Shown here one piece after another: positions 1 through 7,664 of a stretch of DNA of 64,000 nt. The position numbers were made by a program, and so were the translations under genes. The stretch's first letter is position 1, and every line of letters begins with the position of its first letter. Origin of the DNA: Cytophagales bacterium (GTDB lineage: Bacteria > Bacteroidota > Bacteroidia > Cytophagales > Spirosomataceae); contig JAAFJP010000015.1 in assembly GCA_013298125.1 (NCBI GenBank), positions 1 to 64,000 on the forward strand. The letters run 5' to 3'. The notes below the pieces were generated by a model. That model had not been told where the DNA came from, made no database searches, and saw only the letters and a program-made list of their open reading frames with translations.

Positions 1-1990
1 CCCATGCGAAAATTGAACCTAAATCTGCATCCAAATTGGTACGAATTACGCCTTCTTCTACGCATTTTACGGTTTCTAAAACTTGACGATACAATAATCT
101 CGTTTTGATGTCGTCCGTTGAGATTTGTTCCGCTTTTACGGGGAACATTTCCGCTAAACCATCCCACAAATATTTCTTGCCACCTTCTGGATATTCATAG
201 AAACCTGCCTTCGCTTTTTTGCCTAAACGCCCCATTTCGGTAAACGTTTTGCTGACTTGGTAGGTCGTATCATTTTCTGACAAAATACCGTCCTTAACCG
301 CCCCAGCCGAGATTTTGTAGGCTAAATCCAAAGCTACTTCGTCCGAAACTGCCAAAGGTCCAACGGGCATTCCGATTTGCTTGGCTACGTTTTCAATCAC
401 CACTGGATTGATACCATCTTTCAATAATTCGATGCCTTCCGAAGTATAAGTCCCGAATACTCGTGAGGTATAAAATCCTCTCGAATCATTCACCACGATT
501 GGCGTTTTGCGGATTTTTTTCACGTAATCCATTGCCACAGCCAAGGCATAATCAGAGGTTTCTTTACCCATGATTATCTCGACCAACTGCATTTTATCAA
601 CGGGCGAAAAGAAGTGAATTCCGATAAAATTATCTGGTTTTGCCGAAGCATTTGCCAATTTTGAAATTGGTAAAGTTGAAGTATTTGAGCCAAAAACACC
701 TCCTGATGCCAATAATGGCTCAGAATCTTTGGTTACGGTGGCTTTCAATTCCCAGTTTTCAAAAACGGCTTCGATGATTAAATCTGCCCCTTCGATTTCG
801 GCATAGTTATCGGTTGGCGTAATCAAGTTCAAAATGCCTTCTGCTTTCAAAGAATCCATTTTTCCTCTCGAAATTGCTTTGTCCAAAATCCCTTTTGAAT
901 AGGCTTTTCCTTTCTCGGCGGCTTCCATCGACACGTCTTTCAACACAACTTTAATACCTGCCATTGCTGACACGTAAGCGATACCCGCACCCATCATGCC
1001 TGCACCCAAAATGCCTACTTTTTTGACATCCGTTTTATCAATTCCTTTCGGACGACCAACGCCTTTATTCACTTCGTTCAAACCAAAGAACATGGTACGA
1101 ATCAAGTTTTTGGCAACTGACGAATTTGCTACTTTCACAAAATGACGAGCTTCGATAACCAAAGCTCTATCAATATTTACCAAAAGTCCTTCATACACAC
1201 ACGACATGATTTCAATTGGTGCTGGATAATTCCCCTGCGATTTACCCAAAATCATTGCCGTTCCGCCCATCATCAACTGTACACCCTTGGGAGTCAGGAC
1301 ATTACCGCCTGGAATTTTATAATTTTCACGAGCCTGAATTTTGCCCGTCTTCTTATTTACTTCGTCCCAAGGCTGGATAGCGTTTGGATTTGCGTTGATA
1401 TAAGCAAAGGCTTTGTCCATCATTTCTTCTGGTGTCTCTGCCAATTCATTAATCATACCCATGCCCAATGCTTCTTTTGGAGAGATTTTTTTACCTTCCA
1501 ACAACATCGGAGCTGCCATTTCCATGCCTATCATACGGGGCAAACGTTGCGTTCCTCCGCCGCCTGGCAATAAACCAATCGTTACTTCGGGTAAGCCAAT
1601 GACCGATTTTGGAGCATTCAACGCCACACGGTGATGACACGCCAAACAGATTTCATAACCTCCGCCCAAAGCCGTTCCGTTCATGGCGGCAACAATGGGT
1701 TTTCCGTTGGTTTCCATCTTGCGGAAAAGGTTATTCAAGCCCATCGAAAGTTTTAATAATTCGGCAGGAGCTTTTCCATTATTTTCTAAAATCATCTTCA
1801 AATCCGCCCCAGCAACGAATTCTGGGCGTTCTGAGGTGATGATAATTCCTTTTGCTTCGGTATCTGCGTAAGCCTTTTCCAAAGCCTCACCCAAAGCGGT
1901 AATTGATTCACTATTCAAAACATTCATCGGCTGATTCGCCACATTGATGCTGAGGATAGCTACGTTGTTTTTTATGTTGTAATTAACCAT
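1..1990 (-). CDS. fadJ: 3-hydroxyacyl-CoA dehydrogenase / enoyl-CoA hydratase (FadJ/FadB-like), partial at window edge
   Basis: This is the multifunctional beta-oxidation protein that hydrates enoyl-CoA and oxidises 3-hydroxyacyl-CoA with NAD. The reading frame starts at the ATG at 1988-1990 (MVNYNIKNNVAIL) and runs open off the left edge, so about 663 residues are visible and the C-terminus is missing. The N-terminal crotonase domain shows the oxyanion-hole stretch GTALGGGYEI and the catalytic-glutamate region LPEVTIGLLPGGGGTQR. The dehydrogenase half has the Rossmann motif GAGMMGAGIAYVSA and the GIHFFSPVDKM segment with the catalytic histidine. The thiolase gene lies directly upstream on the same strand, as expected for a fatty-acid oxidation operon. 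The domain order (hydratase first) is typical of FadB/FadJ; which of the two it is cannot be settled here. Confidence 0.95.
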   Translation of the reverse strand, partial: MVNYNIKNNVAILSINVANQPMNVLNSESITALGEALEKAYADTEAKGIIITSERPEFVAGADLKMILENNGKAPAELLKLSMGLNNLFRKMETNGKPIVAAMNGTALGGGYEICLACHHRVALNAPKSVIGLPEVTIGLLPGGGGTQRLPRMIGMEMAAPMLLEGKKISPKEALGMGMINELAETPEEMMDKAFAYINANPNAIQPWDEVNKKTGKIQARENYKIPGGNVLTPKGVQLMMGGTAMILGKSQGNYPAPIEIMSCVYEGLLVNIDRALVIEARHFVKVANSSVAKNLIRTMFFGLNEVNKGVGRPKGIDKTDVKKVGILGAGMMGAGIAYVSAMAGIKVVLKDVSMEAAEKGKAYSKGILDKAISRGKMDSLKAEGILNLITPTDNYAEIEGADLIIEAVFENWELKATVTKDSEPLLASGGVFGSNTSTLPISKLANASAKPDNFIGIHFFSPVDKMQLVEIIMGKETSDYALAVAMDYVKKIRKTPIVVNDSRGFYTSRVFGTYTSEGIELLKDGINPVVIENVAKQIGMPVGPLAVSDEVALDLAYKISAGAVKDGILSENDTTYQVSKTFTEMGRLGKKAKAGFYEYPEGGKKYLWDGLAEMFPVKAEQISTDDIKTRLLYRQVLETVKCVEEGVIRTNLDADLGSIFAW

Positions 1991-2019
1991 TTTTTCTTTT
2001 TAATTTAACTGGACTGATT

Positions 2020-2100
2020 GAACACGGATTAAAAGGATTAGACACGGATGAACAAATTATTTTTCTTAAAATCCGTGTCTAATCCGTTCAATCCGTGTTC
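2020..2100. repeat. Intergenic imperfect palindrome, 30-bp arms
   Basis: The arms 2020-2049 and 2071-2100 are inverted complements with only two mismatches, separated by about 21 bases. Each arm is made of two near-repeats of the word ACACGGATT / AGACACGGAT. It fills the gap between the thiolase and the FadJ-like gene and could form a strong hairpin in the co-transcript. Confidence 0.85.
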
Positions 2101-2119
2101 CAATATTTGTCTAAAATCC

Positions 2120-3325
2120 TTAAACCCGCTCAATCACCGTAGCTATTCCCATTCCGCCACCGATACACAAACTGGCTAATCCTGTTCCTTTTCCAGTTCT
2201 TTCCAATTCGTCTAAAAGTGTCATTAGGATGATTGCACCCGTTGCTCCAAGTGGATGTCCGAGGGCAATTGCTCCACCGTTTACGTTTACTTTTGAAGGG
2301 TCAACGCCCAAAATATCCATGAACAACATCGGTACTGCCGCAAAGGCTTCGTTGATTTCAAATAAATCTATGTCGTTGATATTCATGCCGTTACGCTTCA
2401 AAACCTTTTGCGTTGCAGGTACTGGACCAGTTAACATAATCGTTGGTTCTGAGCCACAAACGCCAAAAGCGGTAATTTTTGCACGAGGTTTCAAACCTAA
2501 TTTTTCGCCCATTTCTTTGCTACCAATCAAAATACCAGCCGAGCCGTCCACGATTTGCGAAGAATTCCCTGCGTGATGTACGTGACGAATTTCGTTGAAT
2601 TCTGGGTATTTCATCAAAGCCAAATTATCCAAGCCCATTTGTCCCATCATCTCGAAAGAAGGCTTCAATCTTGCCAATGATTCAACCGTCGTTTCGGGTC
2701 TCATACCTTCATCGTAAGTCAAAACATCAATCCCGATGTCGTCTTTTACGGCAAACATAGATTTTTCAAAACGATTGGCTTGTTGAGCAATTCCCGCACG
2801 TCTCTGCGACTCAACGGCATAAGCGTCCACCATATCACGAGTGTAGCCATATTTCGTAGCAATCAAATCGGCAGAAATTCCTTGTGGCACGAATTTATGA
2901 GCCGCTATCAATTGCGGATTCATCATCATTGCTCCACCGTCTGACCCCATCGCAACTCTTGACATCGACTCAATACCCCCTGCAATCATCAATTCTTGCT
3001 GACCTGACATAATATACGCAGCCGCCATGTTCACCGCTTCAAGACCAGACGAACAAAAACGGTTGATTTGCACACCCGCCACCGACTGATTATAGCCAGC
3101 CGCAATCACAGCCGTGCGAGCAATATCTGCCCCTTGTTCACCGATGGGCGATACGCAACCCATGATAACGTCATCTACCAAGCTGGTATCCAGATGGTTA
3201 CGGTCACGGAGTTGTTCCAAAACTTGTTGAGCCAACGACACAGGTTGAATGTCGTGGAGCGAACCATCCGATTTTCCACGACCTCTTGGCGTGCGGACGG
3301 CATCATAAATATATGCTACGTTCAT
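2120..3325 (-). CDS. fadA: Thiolase (acetyl-CoA C-acyltransferase)
   Basis: This 401-residue thiolase cleaves 3-ketoacyl-CoA with CoA in the last step of beta-oxidation, or condenses acetyl-CoA in reverse. The acylated cysteine is Cys91 in NRFCSSGLEAVN. The conserved GHPLGATGA has His357, and the second active-site cysteine is Cys387 in SLCIGGGMG. The length matches the family. It is the first gene of a two-gene run with the FadJ-like protein, 130 bases apart with a palindrome between them. Degradative function is inferred from this pairing; a purely biosynthetic acetoacetyl-CoA thiolase is less likely. Confidence 0.95.
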   Translation of the reverse strand: MNVAYIYDAVRTPRGRGKSDGSLHDIQPVSLAQQVLEQLRDRNHLDTSLVDDVIMGCVSPIGEQGADIARTAVIAAGYNQSVAGVQINRFCSSGLEAVNMAAAYIMSGQQELMIAGGIESMSRVAMGSDGGAMMMNPQLIAAHKFVPQGISADLIATKYGYTRDMVDAYAVESQRRAGIAQQANRFEKSMFAVKDDIGIDVLTYDEGMRPETTVESLARLKPSFEMMGQMGLDNLALMKYPEFNEIRHVHHAGNSSQIVDGSAGILIGSKEMGEKLGLKPRAKITAFGVCGSEPTIMLTGPVPATQKVLKRNGMNINDIDLFEINEAFAAVPMLFMDILGVDPSKVNVNGGAIALGHPLGATGAIILMTLLDELERTGKGTGLASLCIGGGMGIATVIERV

Positions 3326-3416
3326 TTTGAGAATGAGATTTGATTTTAAATAGAAACACGAAATTACATAAAATGTTATGCAAGCATACTATTTTGTGAA
3401 AATTTTTAGAATTTGT

Positions 3417-3450
3417 TTTGATTTATTTGGAGTTGGGGGTTGTAGATTTG
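3417..3450 (+). promoter_or_regulatory. Candidate Bacteroidota promoter (-33 TTTG, -7 TAGATTTG)
   Basis: TTTG at 3417-3420 is followed after 22 bases by TAGATTTG at 3443-3450, matching the Bacteroidota pattern TTTG-N(about 19-23)-TAnnTTTG. It lies 36 bases before the ATG of the gene at 3487. The motif match is seen directly; promoter activity is inferred. Confidence 0.45.
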
Positions 3451-3486
3451 TATTTATACATTAAAATATCAAAACCAAGTTAAACA

Positions 3487-4749
3487 ATGAAATCAAATAA
3501 AATATTCCTGTATCTACTGATTAACTTCTTGGGTTTTACTTATACAAATGCTCAAAACAAAATTGAGAAAAAATATAGAAGCAAAGCGGAAGATTCCTAC
3601 TATGACGGACTAAAAAAGACGTGGAAAAATAAGGATTTTGTACCTGTTGATATATATGTTGTCAAAAAGATACCATATCCATTTATAAAGGTGTTCAAGC
3701 AAAATAATCCTACCCCATATTACAATGAAAATCCATTTTTAGGAATGCTGGACACATTAGTTGATGAAGATGTTGGAGATAAAAACGAATTTTTAAGAAA
3801 GAATTTTTCCAAAATAGATTCATTAATGGAAATTGAGAGAAGTGAAAAAGTAGGTGTTGTCTATAAAATGTCAATTATCAAACAAGGAAGATTTGGCAAT
3901 CGTTGGTGCATACTTTATTTTGATTCAAAGTATGATGATTTCGTTTACGGAGGTGCAGGTTATTGGCTTGCGATTTCTGATAATGATGGTAAAACGTGGA
4001 AGCAATATTACACGGGGCTAACTGAGAGCTTTTATTATTCCTTCAAAAAAAATTCAAAATTGGAATTATTGAAGGATGCAGATACATTTCAGATAGAGTG
4101 TGTTATTATTAGAAAAAAGGAAGAAGTGCCTCATCCAATGCCTCCAAATTATGAAATCGTACAAGATAGTCTTTCAATTGAAGTAGATATTAGAGAAATA
4201 ATAAAAGATTCAGATAACGATAGTCTAACTGATATTGCCGAATTTAAAATGTTACTAAATCCTAAAAATGCTGATACAGACGGTGATGGAATTATTGACT
4301 CAGAAGATAGAAATCCACGTTTTGCAAGTAGAAACAGCGAATTAATAAAAATATACAATGCTTTCTTTGGCAACTATCATAGGTCAAATGACAAAGGAAT
4401 TATAGAAATTGATAATAGTAATTTATCAGATTTAGGGAAAAATAAAAGTGACTCTTTGACGGAAGAAATGGATGAAATTTCTTTACTGATTACGGATGAT
4501 AAAGACTTGCAAGGTGTAAATCCTCGGGATAAAACATTGATAATTATGACATCAAATGAATATGAAAGGTATAAAGACATTTTTCCTTCAACTTTTATCA
4601 AATCAGAAATTTCACCAATGTTCAAATGTGATAAGTTAAAAGACACGTATAAAATAAATACGAGTTATTTAACAGGAGGAGCAACGTATATTATTCAAAA
4701 AACAAAAAAAGGGTGGAAAATATTTCTCTTATCAAGTTGGATTTCTTGA
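3487..4749 (+). CDS. Secreted hypothetical protein with thrombospondin type-3-like calcium-binding repeats
   Basis: I do not recognise a named family for this 420-residue protein. It begins with a signal peptide (hydrophobic segment ending near NAQ, residues about 5-23), so it is exported. Around residues 240-280 it has two acidic loops, DSDNDSLTDIAE and DTDGDGIIDSEDRNP, typical of TSP3/EF-hand-like calcium-binding repeats in secreted Bacteroidota proteins. The rest is lysine-rich with no motif I can place. A promoter-like sequence lies upstream, and it converges on the doxX gene with a hairpin terminator between. Its base composition is more AT-rich than its neighbours, as in many accessory genes. 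Confidence 0.75.
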   Translation: MKSNKIFLYLLINFLGFTYTNAQNKIEKKYRSKAEDSYYDGLKKTWKNKDFVPVDIYVVKKIPYPFIKVFKQNNPTPYYNENPFLGMLDTLVDEDVGDKNEFLRKNFSKIDSLMEIERSEKVGVVYKMSIIKQGRFGNRWCILYFDSKYDDFVYGGAGYWLAISDNDGKTWKQYYTGLTESFYYSFKKNSKLELLKDADTFQIECVIIRKKEEVPHPMPPNYEIVQDSLSIEVDIREIIKDSDNDSLTDIAEFKMLLNPKNADTDGDGIIDSEDRNPRFASRNSELIKIYNAFFGNYHRSNDKGIIEIDNSNLSDLGKNKSDSLTEEMDEISLLITDDKDLQGVNPRDKTLIIMTSNEYERYKDIFPSTFIKSEISPMFKCDKLKDTYKINTSYLTGGATYIIQKTKKGWKIFLLSSWIS

Positions 4750-4752
4750 TAT

Positions 4753-4848
4753 ATGTTGATTGATAAAAACGGAAAAGTAATAGATGCTAATTTCCCAAGA
4801 CCGAGTGATGAGGAAATTAGAAGGGTTTTGGATAGGTTGTTGAAATGA
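4753..4848 (+). pseudogene. Remnant of the C-terminal tail of a TlpA/thioredoxin-like protein
   Basis: Directly after the stop of the preceding gene, and in the same frame, 31 codons read MLIDKNGKVIDANFPRPSDE and onward to RLLK. This resembles the C-terminal end of Bacteroidota TlpA-like thiol-disulfide oxidoreductases, which close with a LIDKNGKIVDANAPRPS-type segment. No CxxC domain precedes it, so it looks like the surviving tail of a deleted gene. It could instead be a chance short ORF, but the match to the signature is good. Confidence 0.55.
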
Positions 4849-4857
4849 GATTTGGGT

Positions 4858-4893
4858 CTTGCTGTTGTTTACATTTCTATAAACAACAGCAAG
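4858..4893. terminator. Hairpin terminator between convergent genes
   Basis: A perfect 14-bp stem (4858-4871 with 4880-4893) closes an 8-base loop. It sits between the convergent secreted-protein gene and doxX-like gene and can act in both directions. The U-tract is weak. Confidence 0.65.
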
Positions 4894-4898
4894 AATAT

Positions 4899-5327
4899 TT
4901 ATTCACCTTTTCTCCCAAACAAATAATAATCCAAAGAAATCTTCCCCGAACCTGTAAGTACGAATGTAAGCATAACGATTGCGTAGGCAAAAACCATTTC
5001 TCCATCGCCTAAAAGTGCTGATTTGCCAGCGGTAAAAAAGGCAACTAACATCGTAATCATAATAAAAAATGCCCCTACACGGGTAAATAAGCCTAATAAT
5101 AACATAATTCCTCCAAATAATTCTGCTCCCGTTCGCAAGTAAGCCATGAGTAAAGGGACGGGAAAATTAAAGTCTTTTTGAAGCCAATCTGCAAAAGCTT
5201 GCATGACTTTGGCATCGAAGAATTCGTGTCCGTGATTAATGAAAAAGATGCCCATGATTACTCTTAAAGCTAAGATGTAATGTGGCGTAAGTGGTTCTGT
5301 ACCGAGAAGTGTTTTTGGTAAATTCAT
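4899..5327 (-). CDS. DoxX family membrane protein
   Basis: This 142-residue protein has about four hydrophobic segments and the DoxX-type pattern: an N-terminal helix with LRVIMGIFFINHGHEFF, then LRTGAELFGGIMLLLGLFTR, a third segment rich in methionine and phenylalanine, and a final VMLTFVLTGSGKISLDYYLF. DoxX proteins are small inner-membrane proteins, some linked to quinone-dependent redox or oxidative-stress functions; the substrate here is unknown. Its start is 32 bases after the stop of the GNAT gene on the same strand, so they may be co-transcribed. Confidence 0.85.
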   Translation of the reverse strand: MNLPKTLLGTEPLTPHYILALRVIMGIFFINHGHEFFDAKVMQAFADWLQKDFNFPVPLLMAYLRTGAELFGGIMLLLGLFTRVGAFFIMITMLVAFFTAGKSALLGDGEMVFAYAIVMLTFVLTGSGKISLDYYLFGRKGE

Positions 5328-5358
5328 ATTGATTATGGTTAAAATTGATTAAAAACTC

Positions 5359-5919
5359 TTACGAAAAATCCCAAGCCACCACCTCCCAAAGTTCAGGATA
5401 ATTCACATCAAAATACTCATGAATTATCTCGAAACCCACTCGTTTATGAGCTGCCAACGAACGAAGATTTCGTTTGGCGATTTCAGTAACACAAAGCTCA
5501 AAACGGTTGGATAATTCGGATTTATGCTTGTCGTAAAGTCCATCAAAAACGCCTTGTCCACGATACCCTTCTGCAACACAAATCTGCCCCATGGCGTAGT
5601 AGGCAGTATTTTTAATGAGTCTTCCTTCATATTCCAATTCATCCAACATCGTGAACATTGCCGTCAAAACTGGAATATCAAACCTAAAACTTTCGGGCAT
5701 CACTAAGGCATAACCTATCACTTTATCGCCGTCTTTGGCAATAATCTGAGGTACGGCTTGATTCATGCGTGAGAGCAAATCAAAATTATGGACAACCGTT
5801 ACAAATCCTTGGTCATTGGCAACATCTTCGGAGATATTTTTCGTCAGATTTTTTTGTTGCAAATCCAATAATTGTTGGATTTCTTGGTCGGTTTTGATGG
5901 TGGTGAATGTGATGTTCAT
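5359..5919 (-). CDS. GNAT family N-acetyltransferase
   Basis: The 186-residue protein has the GNAT fold signature. The acetyl-CoA-binding motif is VAEGYRGQGVFDGLY, near residues 114-128, preceded by the strand YAMGQIC. After it comes the late-domain pattern RSLAAHKRVGFEIIHEY. It would transfer an acetyl group from acetyl-CoA to an amine of unknown identity in the cytoplasm. The doxX-like gene follows it on the same strand. Confidence 0.88.
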   Translation of the reverse strand: MNITFTTIKTDQEIQQLLDLQQKNLTKNISEDVANDQGFVTVVHNFDLLSRMNQAVPQIIAKDGDKVIGYALVMPESFRFDIPVLTAMFTMLDELEYEGRLIKNTAYYAMGQICVAEGYRGQGVFDGLYDKHKSELSNRFELCVTEIAKRNLRSLAAHKRVGFEIIHEYFDVNYPELWEVVAWDFS

Positions 5920-6247
5920 TGGTAAAATTTAAAATCTAATGACTCTATGTAAATTTATGTAGATACTTTAATAAATCCAAGACCAATGTGTACGGAAACC
6001 ATAGCAAGAAATGGATTACATCAAGGAATCATCTGGAATATTTTATGCCTTTGAATTCAAATGGAGCGAGCATAAAAAAAAATAAAAATCCCTATCCCAT
6101 TTACAAAACAAAGCTGATGAATCATGATAATTTTTTGGAGTTTATAATGCAAAATATTACTATTGAGTGATTCAATTCACGAATTATTATAATATTTAGT
6201 GATTCAATTCACGAATTATTATATATTTGTTGAATAAATACAAAATA
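5920..6247. other. Gene-free gap with a 26-bp direct repeat (period 32)
   Basis: This 328-base gap separates the divergent GNAT and AAA-ATPase genes. Two identical 26-base copies, each beginning AGTGATTCAATTCACG, lie at 6166-6191 and 6198-6223, just before the ATPase start. Direct repeats about three helical turns apart upstream of a start are compatible with an operator. A 60-codon frame at 5988-6170 has no recognisable content and is not called as a gene. Confidence 0.6.
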
Positions 6248-7372
6248 ATGATAGTAAGAAGTTTAGAAAATCAGATAAAAGAAAAACTGTTTAAGAGAAA
6301 AGCTATTCTACTTTTTGGTCCAAGACAGGTAGGCAAGACAACGCTAATCAAAAAGATTGTAACTGAAATGGGTGTGTCTATTAGGTGGTTTAATGGTGAT
6401 GAACCTGATATGCGTCTGGCATTGACTAATATAACTTCAACGCAATTTGGGGCTTTGATTGGTGACGCTAAAATTGTGGTAATTGACGAAGCCCAACGCA
6501 TCGAGAATATTGGAATCACCTTGAAATTAGCAATTGATAATTTCCCTGATGTTCAAGTAATAGCCACAGGTTCTTCGGCTTTTGAATTAGCCAACAAAAT
6601 CAACGAACCTCTCACTGGACGTAAATTTGAATTTCATTTGTACCCATTTTCATTTGAAGAACTTGCTAAAAATCAAGGATTGATTGAAGAGAAGAGGATG
6701 TTGGAACATCGCCTAATTTATGGCTCATATCCCGAAGTAATTAATAACATAGGCAACGAAAGGGAAGGGCTTATCTTGCTGACGGACAGCTATTTATATA
6801 AAGATTTATTGATGTATGAGGGTCTGAAAAAATCCTCTTTACTCCATAAATTATTAGTCGCCTTAGCCTTACAATTGGGTAGTGAAGTTTCGTATCAAAA
6901 CTTAGGGCAAGTGTTAGGAGTTGATAAAAATACCGTTGAAAAATATATTGATTTATTGGAACAAGTATTTGTCGTATTTAGATTAAATTCGTTTAGTCGA
7001 AATTTGAGAAACGAGTTAAAGAAAACCAAAAAAGTATTTTTTTACGATAATGGCGTAAGAAATGCTATCATAGGTAATTTCCAACCCGTTGCCAGTAGAA
7101 CGGATATTGGAGCATTGTGGGAGAATTATTTGATTGCCGAGCGTGTTAAATACTTCAAATACAAGCAATTATACGGCGGTCAATACTTTTGGAGAACAGC
7201 CCAGCAACAAGAAATAGATTACTTGGAAGAAAGAGATGGACAAATAGATACATACGAGTTTAAATGGAGCGAAAAAAAACTACCCCGTTTGCCAAAATCA
7301 TTTCAAGAGGCTTATCCAGATTCAACTTTTAAGGTTGTAAATCCTGGTAATTATCAAGAGTTTTTGTGTTGA
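6248..7372 (+). CDS. AAA_14/DUF4143 family ATP-binding protein
   Basis: This 374-residue ATPase has a Walker A motif GPRQVGKTTL, a Walker B KIVVIDEAQRI and a sensor strand VIATGSSAFEL. A winged-helix region follows. The C-terminal DUF4143 domain ends in a nuclease-like fold (WRTAQQQEIDYLEERDG then YEFKWSEKK, resembling a D-x(n)-E-x-K core). The ATG at 6248 is preferred over the TTG at 6227 because family members begin close to this IxRxLE sequence. Such proteins are common single-gene accessory ATPases in bacteria, and their role is unsettled. A perfect hairpin terminator follows at 7525-7568. Confidence 0.85.
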   Translation: MIVRSLENQIKEKLFKRKAILLFGPRQVGKTTLIKKIVTEMGVSIRWFNGDEPDMRLALTNITSTQFGALIGDAKIVVIDEAQRIENIGITLKLAIDNFPDVQVIATGSSAFELANKINEPLTGRKFEFHLYPFSFEELAKNQGLIEEKRMLEHRLIYGSYPEVINNIGNEREGLILLTDSYLYKDLLMYEGLKKSSLLHKLLVALALQLGSEVSYQNLGQVLGVDKNTVEKYIDLLEQVFVVFRLNSFSRNLRNELKKTKKVFFYDNGVRNAIIGNFQPVASRTDIGALWENYLIAERVKYFKYKQLYGGQYFWRTAQQQEIDYLEERDGQIDTYEFKWSEKKLPRLPKSFQEAYPDSTFKVVNPGNYQEFLC

Positions 7373-7524
7373 TATTTTAGGCTCTACTTTTACTAACAAT
7401 TATCTCATTAATGAAACGGAGTAAATTAATCTTGGTGATTATTTGGAGTTTGGTATGTGAACAAAAGCCAAAATAAACAAGCACGGAAGACTCGTAAAAT
7501 GAATCGGAGGTAGGAAAAATGAGG

Positions 7525-7568
7525 CTAACAAAAACCCCACAGGAGCGATTCTGTGGGGTTTTTGTTAG
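7525..7568. terminator. Strong bidirectional rho-independent terminator
   Basis: An 18-bp perfect stem (7525-7542 with 7551-7568) closes an 8-base loop. Its core is CCCCACAG / CTGTGGGG and its lower stem supplies A and T runs on both sides. It lies between the convergent AAA-ATPase and methylase genes. The 150 bases before it hold no gene I can support. Confidence 0.85.
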
Positions 7569-7664
7569 TCAATTGTATTCTGCAATAAAAATATTGCTAT
7601 TTTTTTTGCAATAAAAAAAATGCAGAGTGGCTTTTTAGACATACAGAAACTGTGGAATAATTCC

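Noticed and set aside
1142-1573. Plus-strand frames opposite the FadJ-like gene
   Set aside because: The minus strand carries a complete set of FadJ motifs, so these are shadows.
5988-6170. 60-codon plus-strand ORF
   Set aside because: No recognisable motif and no homologous pattern; it lies in an AT-rich gap next to direct repeats.
7373-7524. Possible small RNA before the terminator
   Set aside because: A strong terminator follows, but I see no promoter or conserved structure in the 150 bases.
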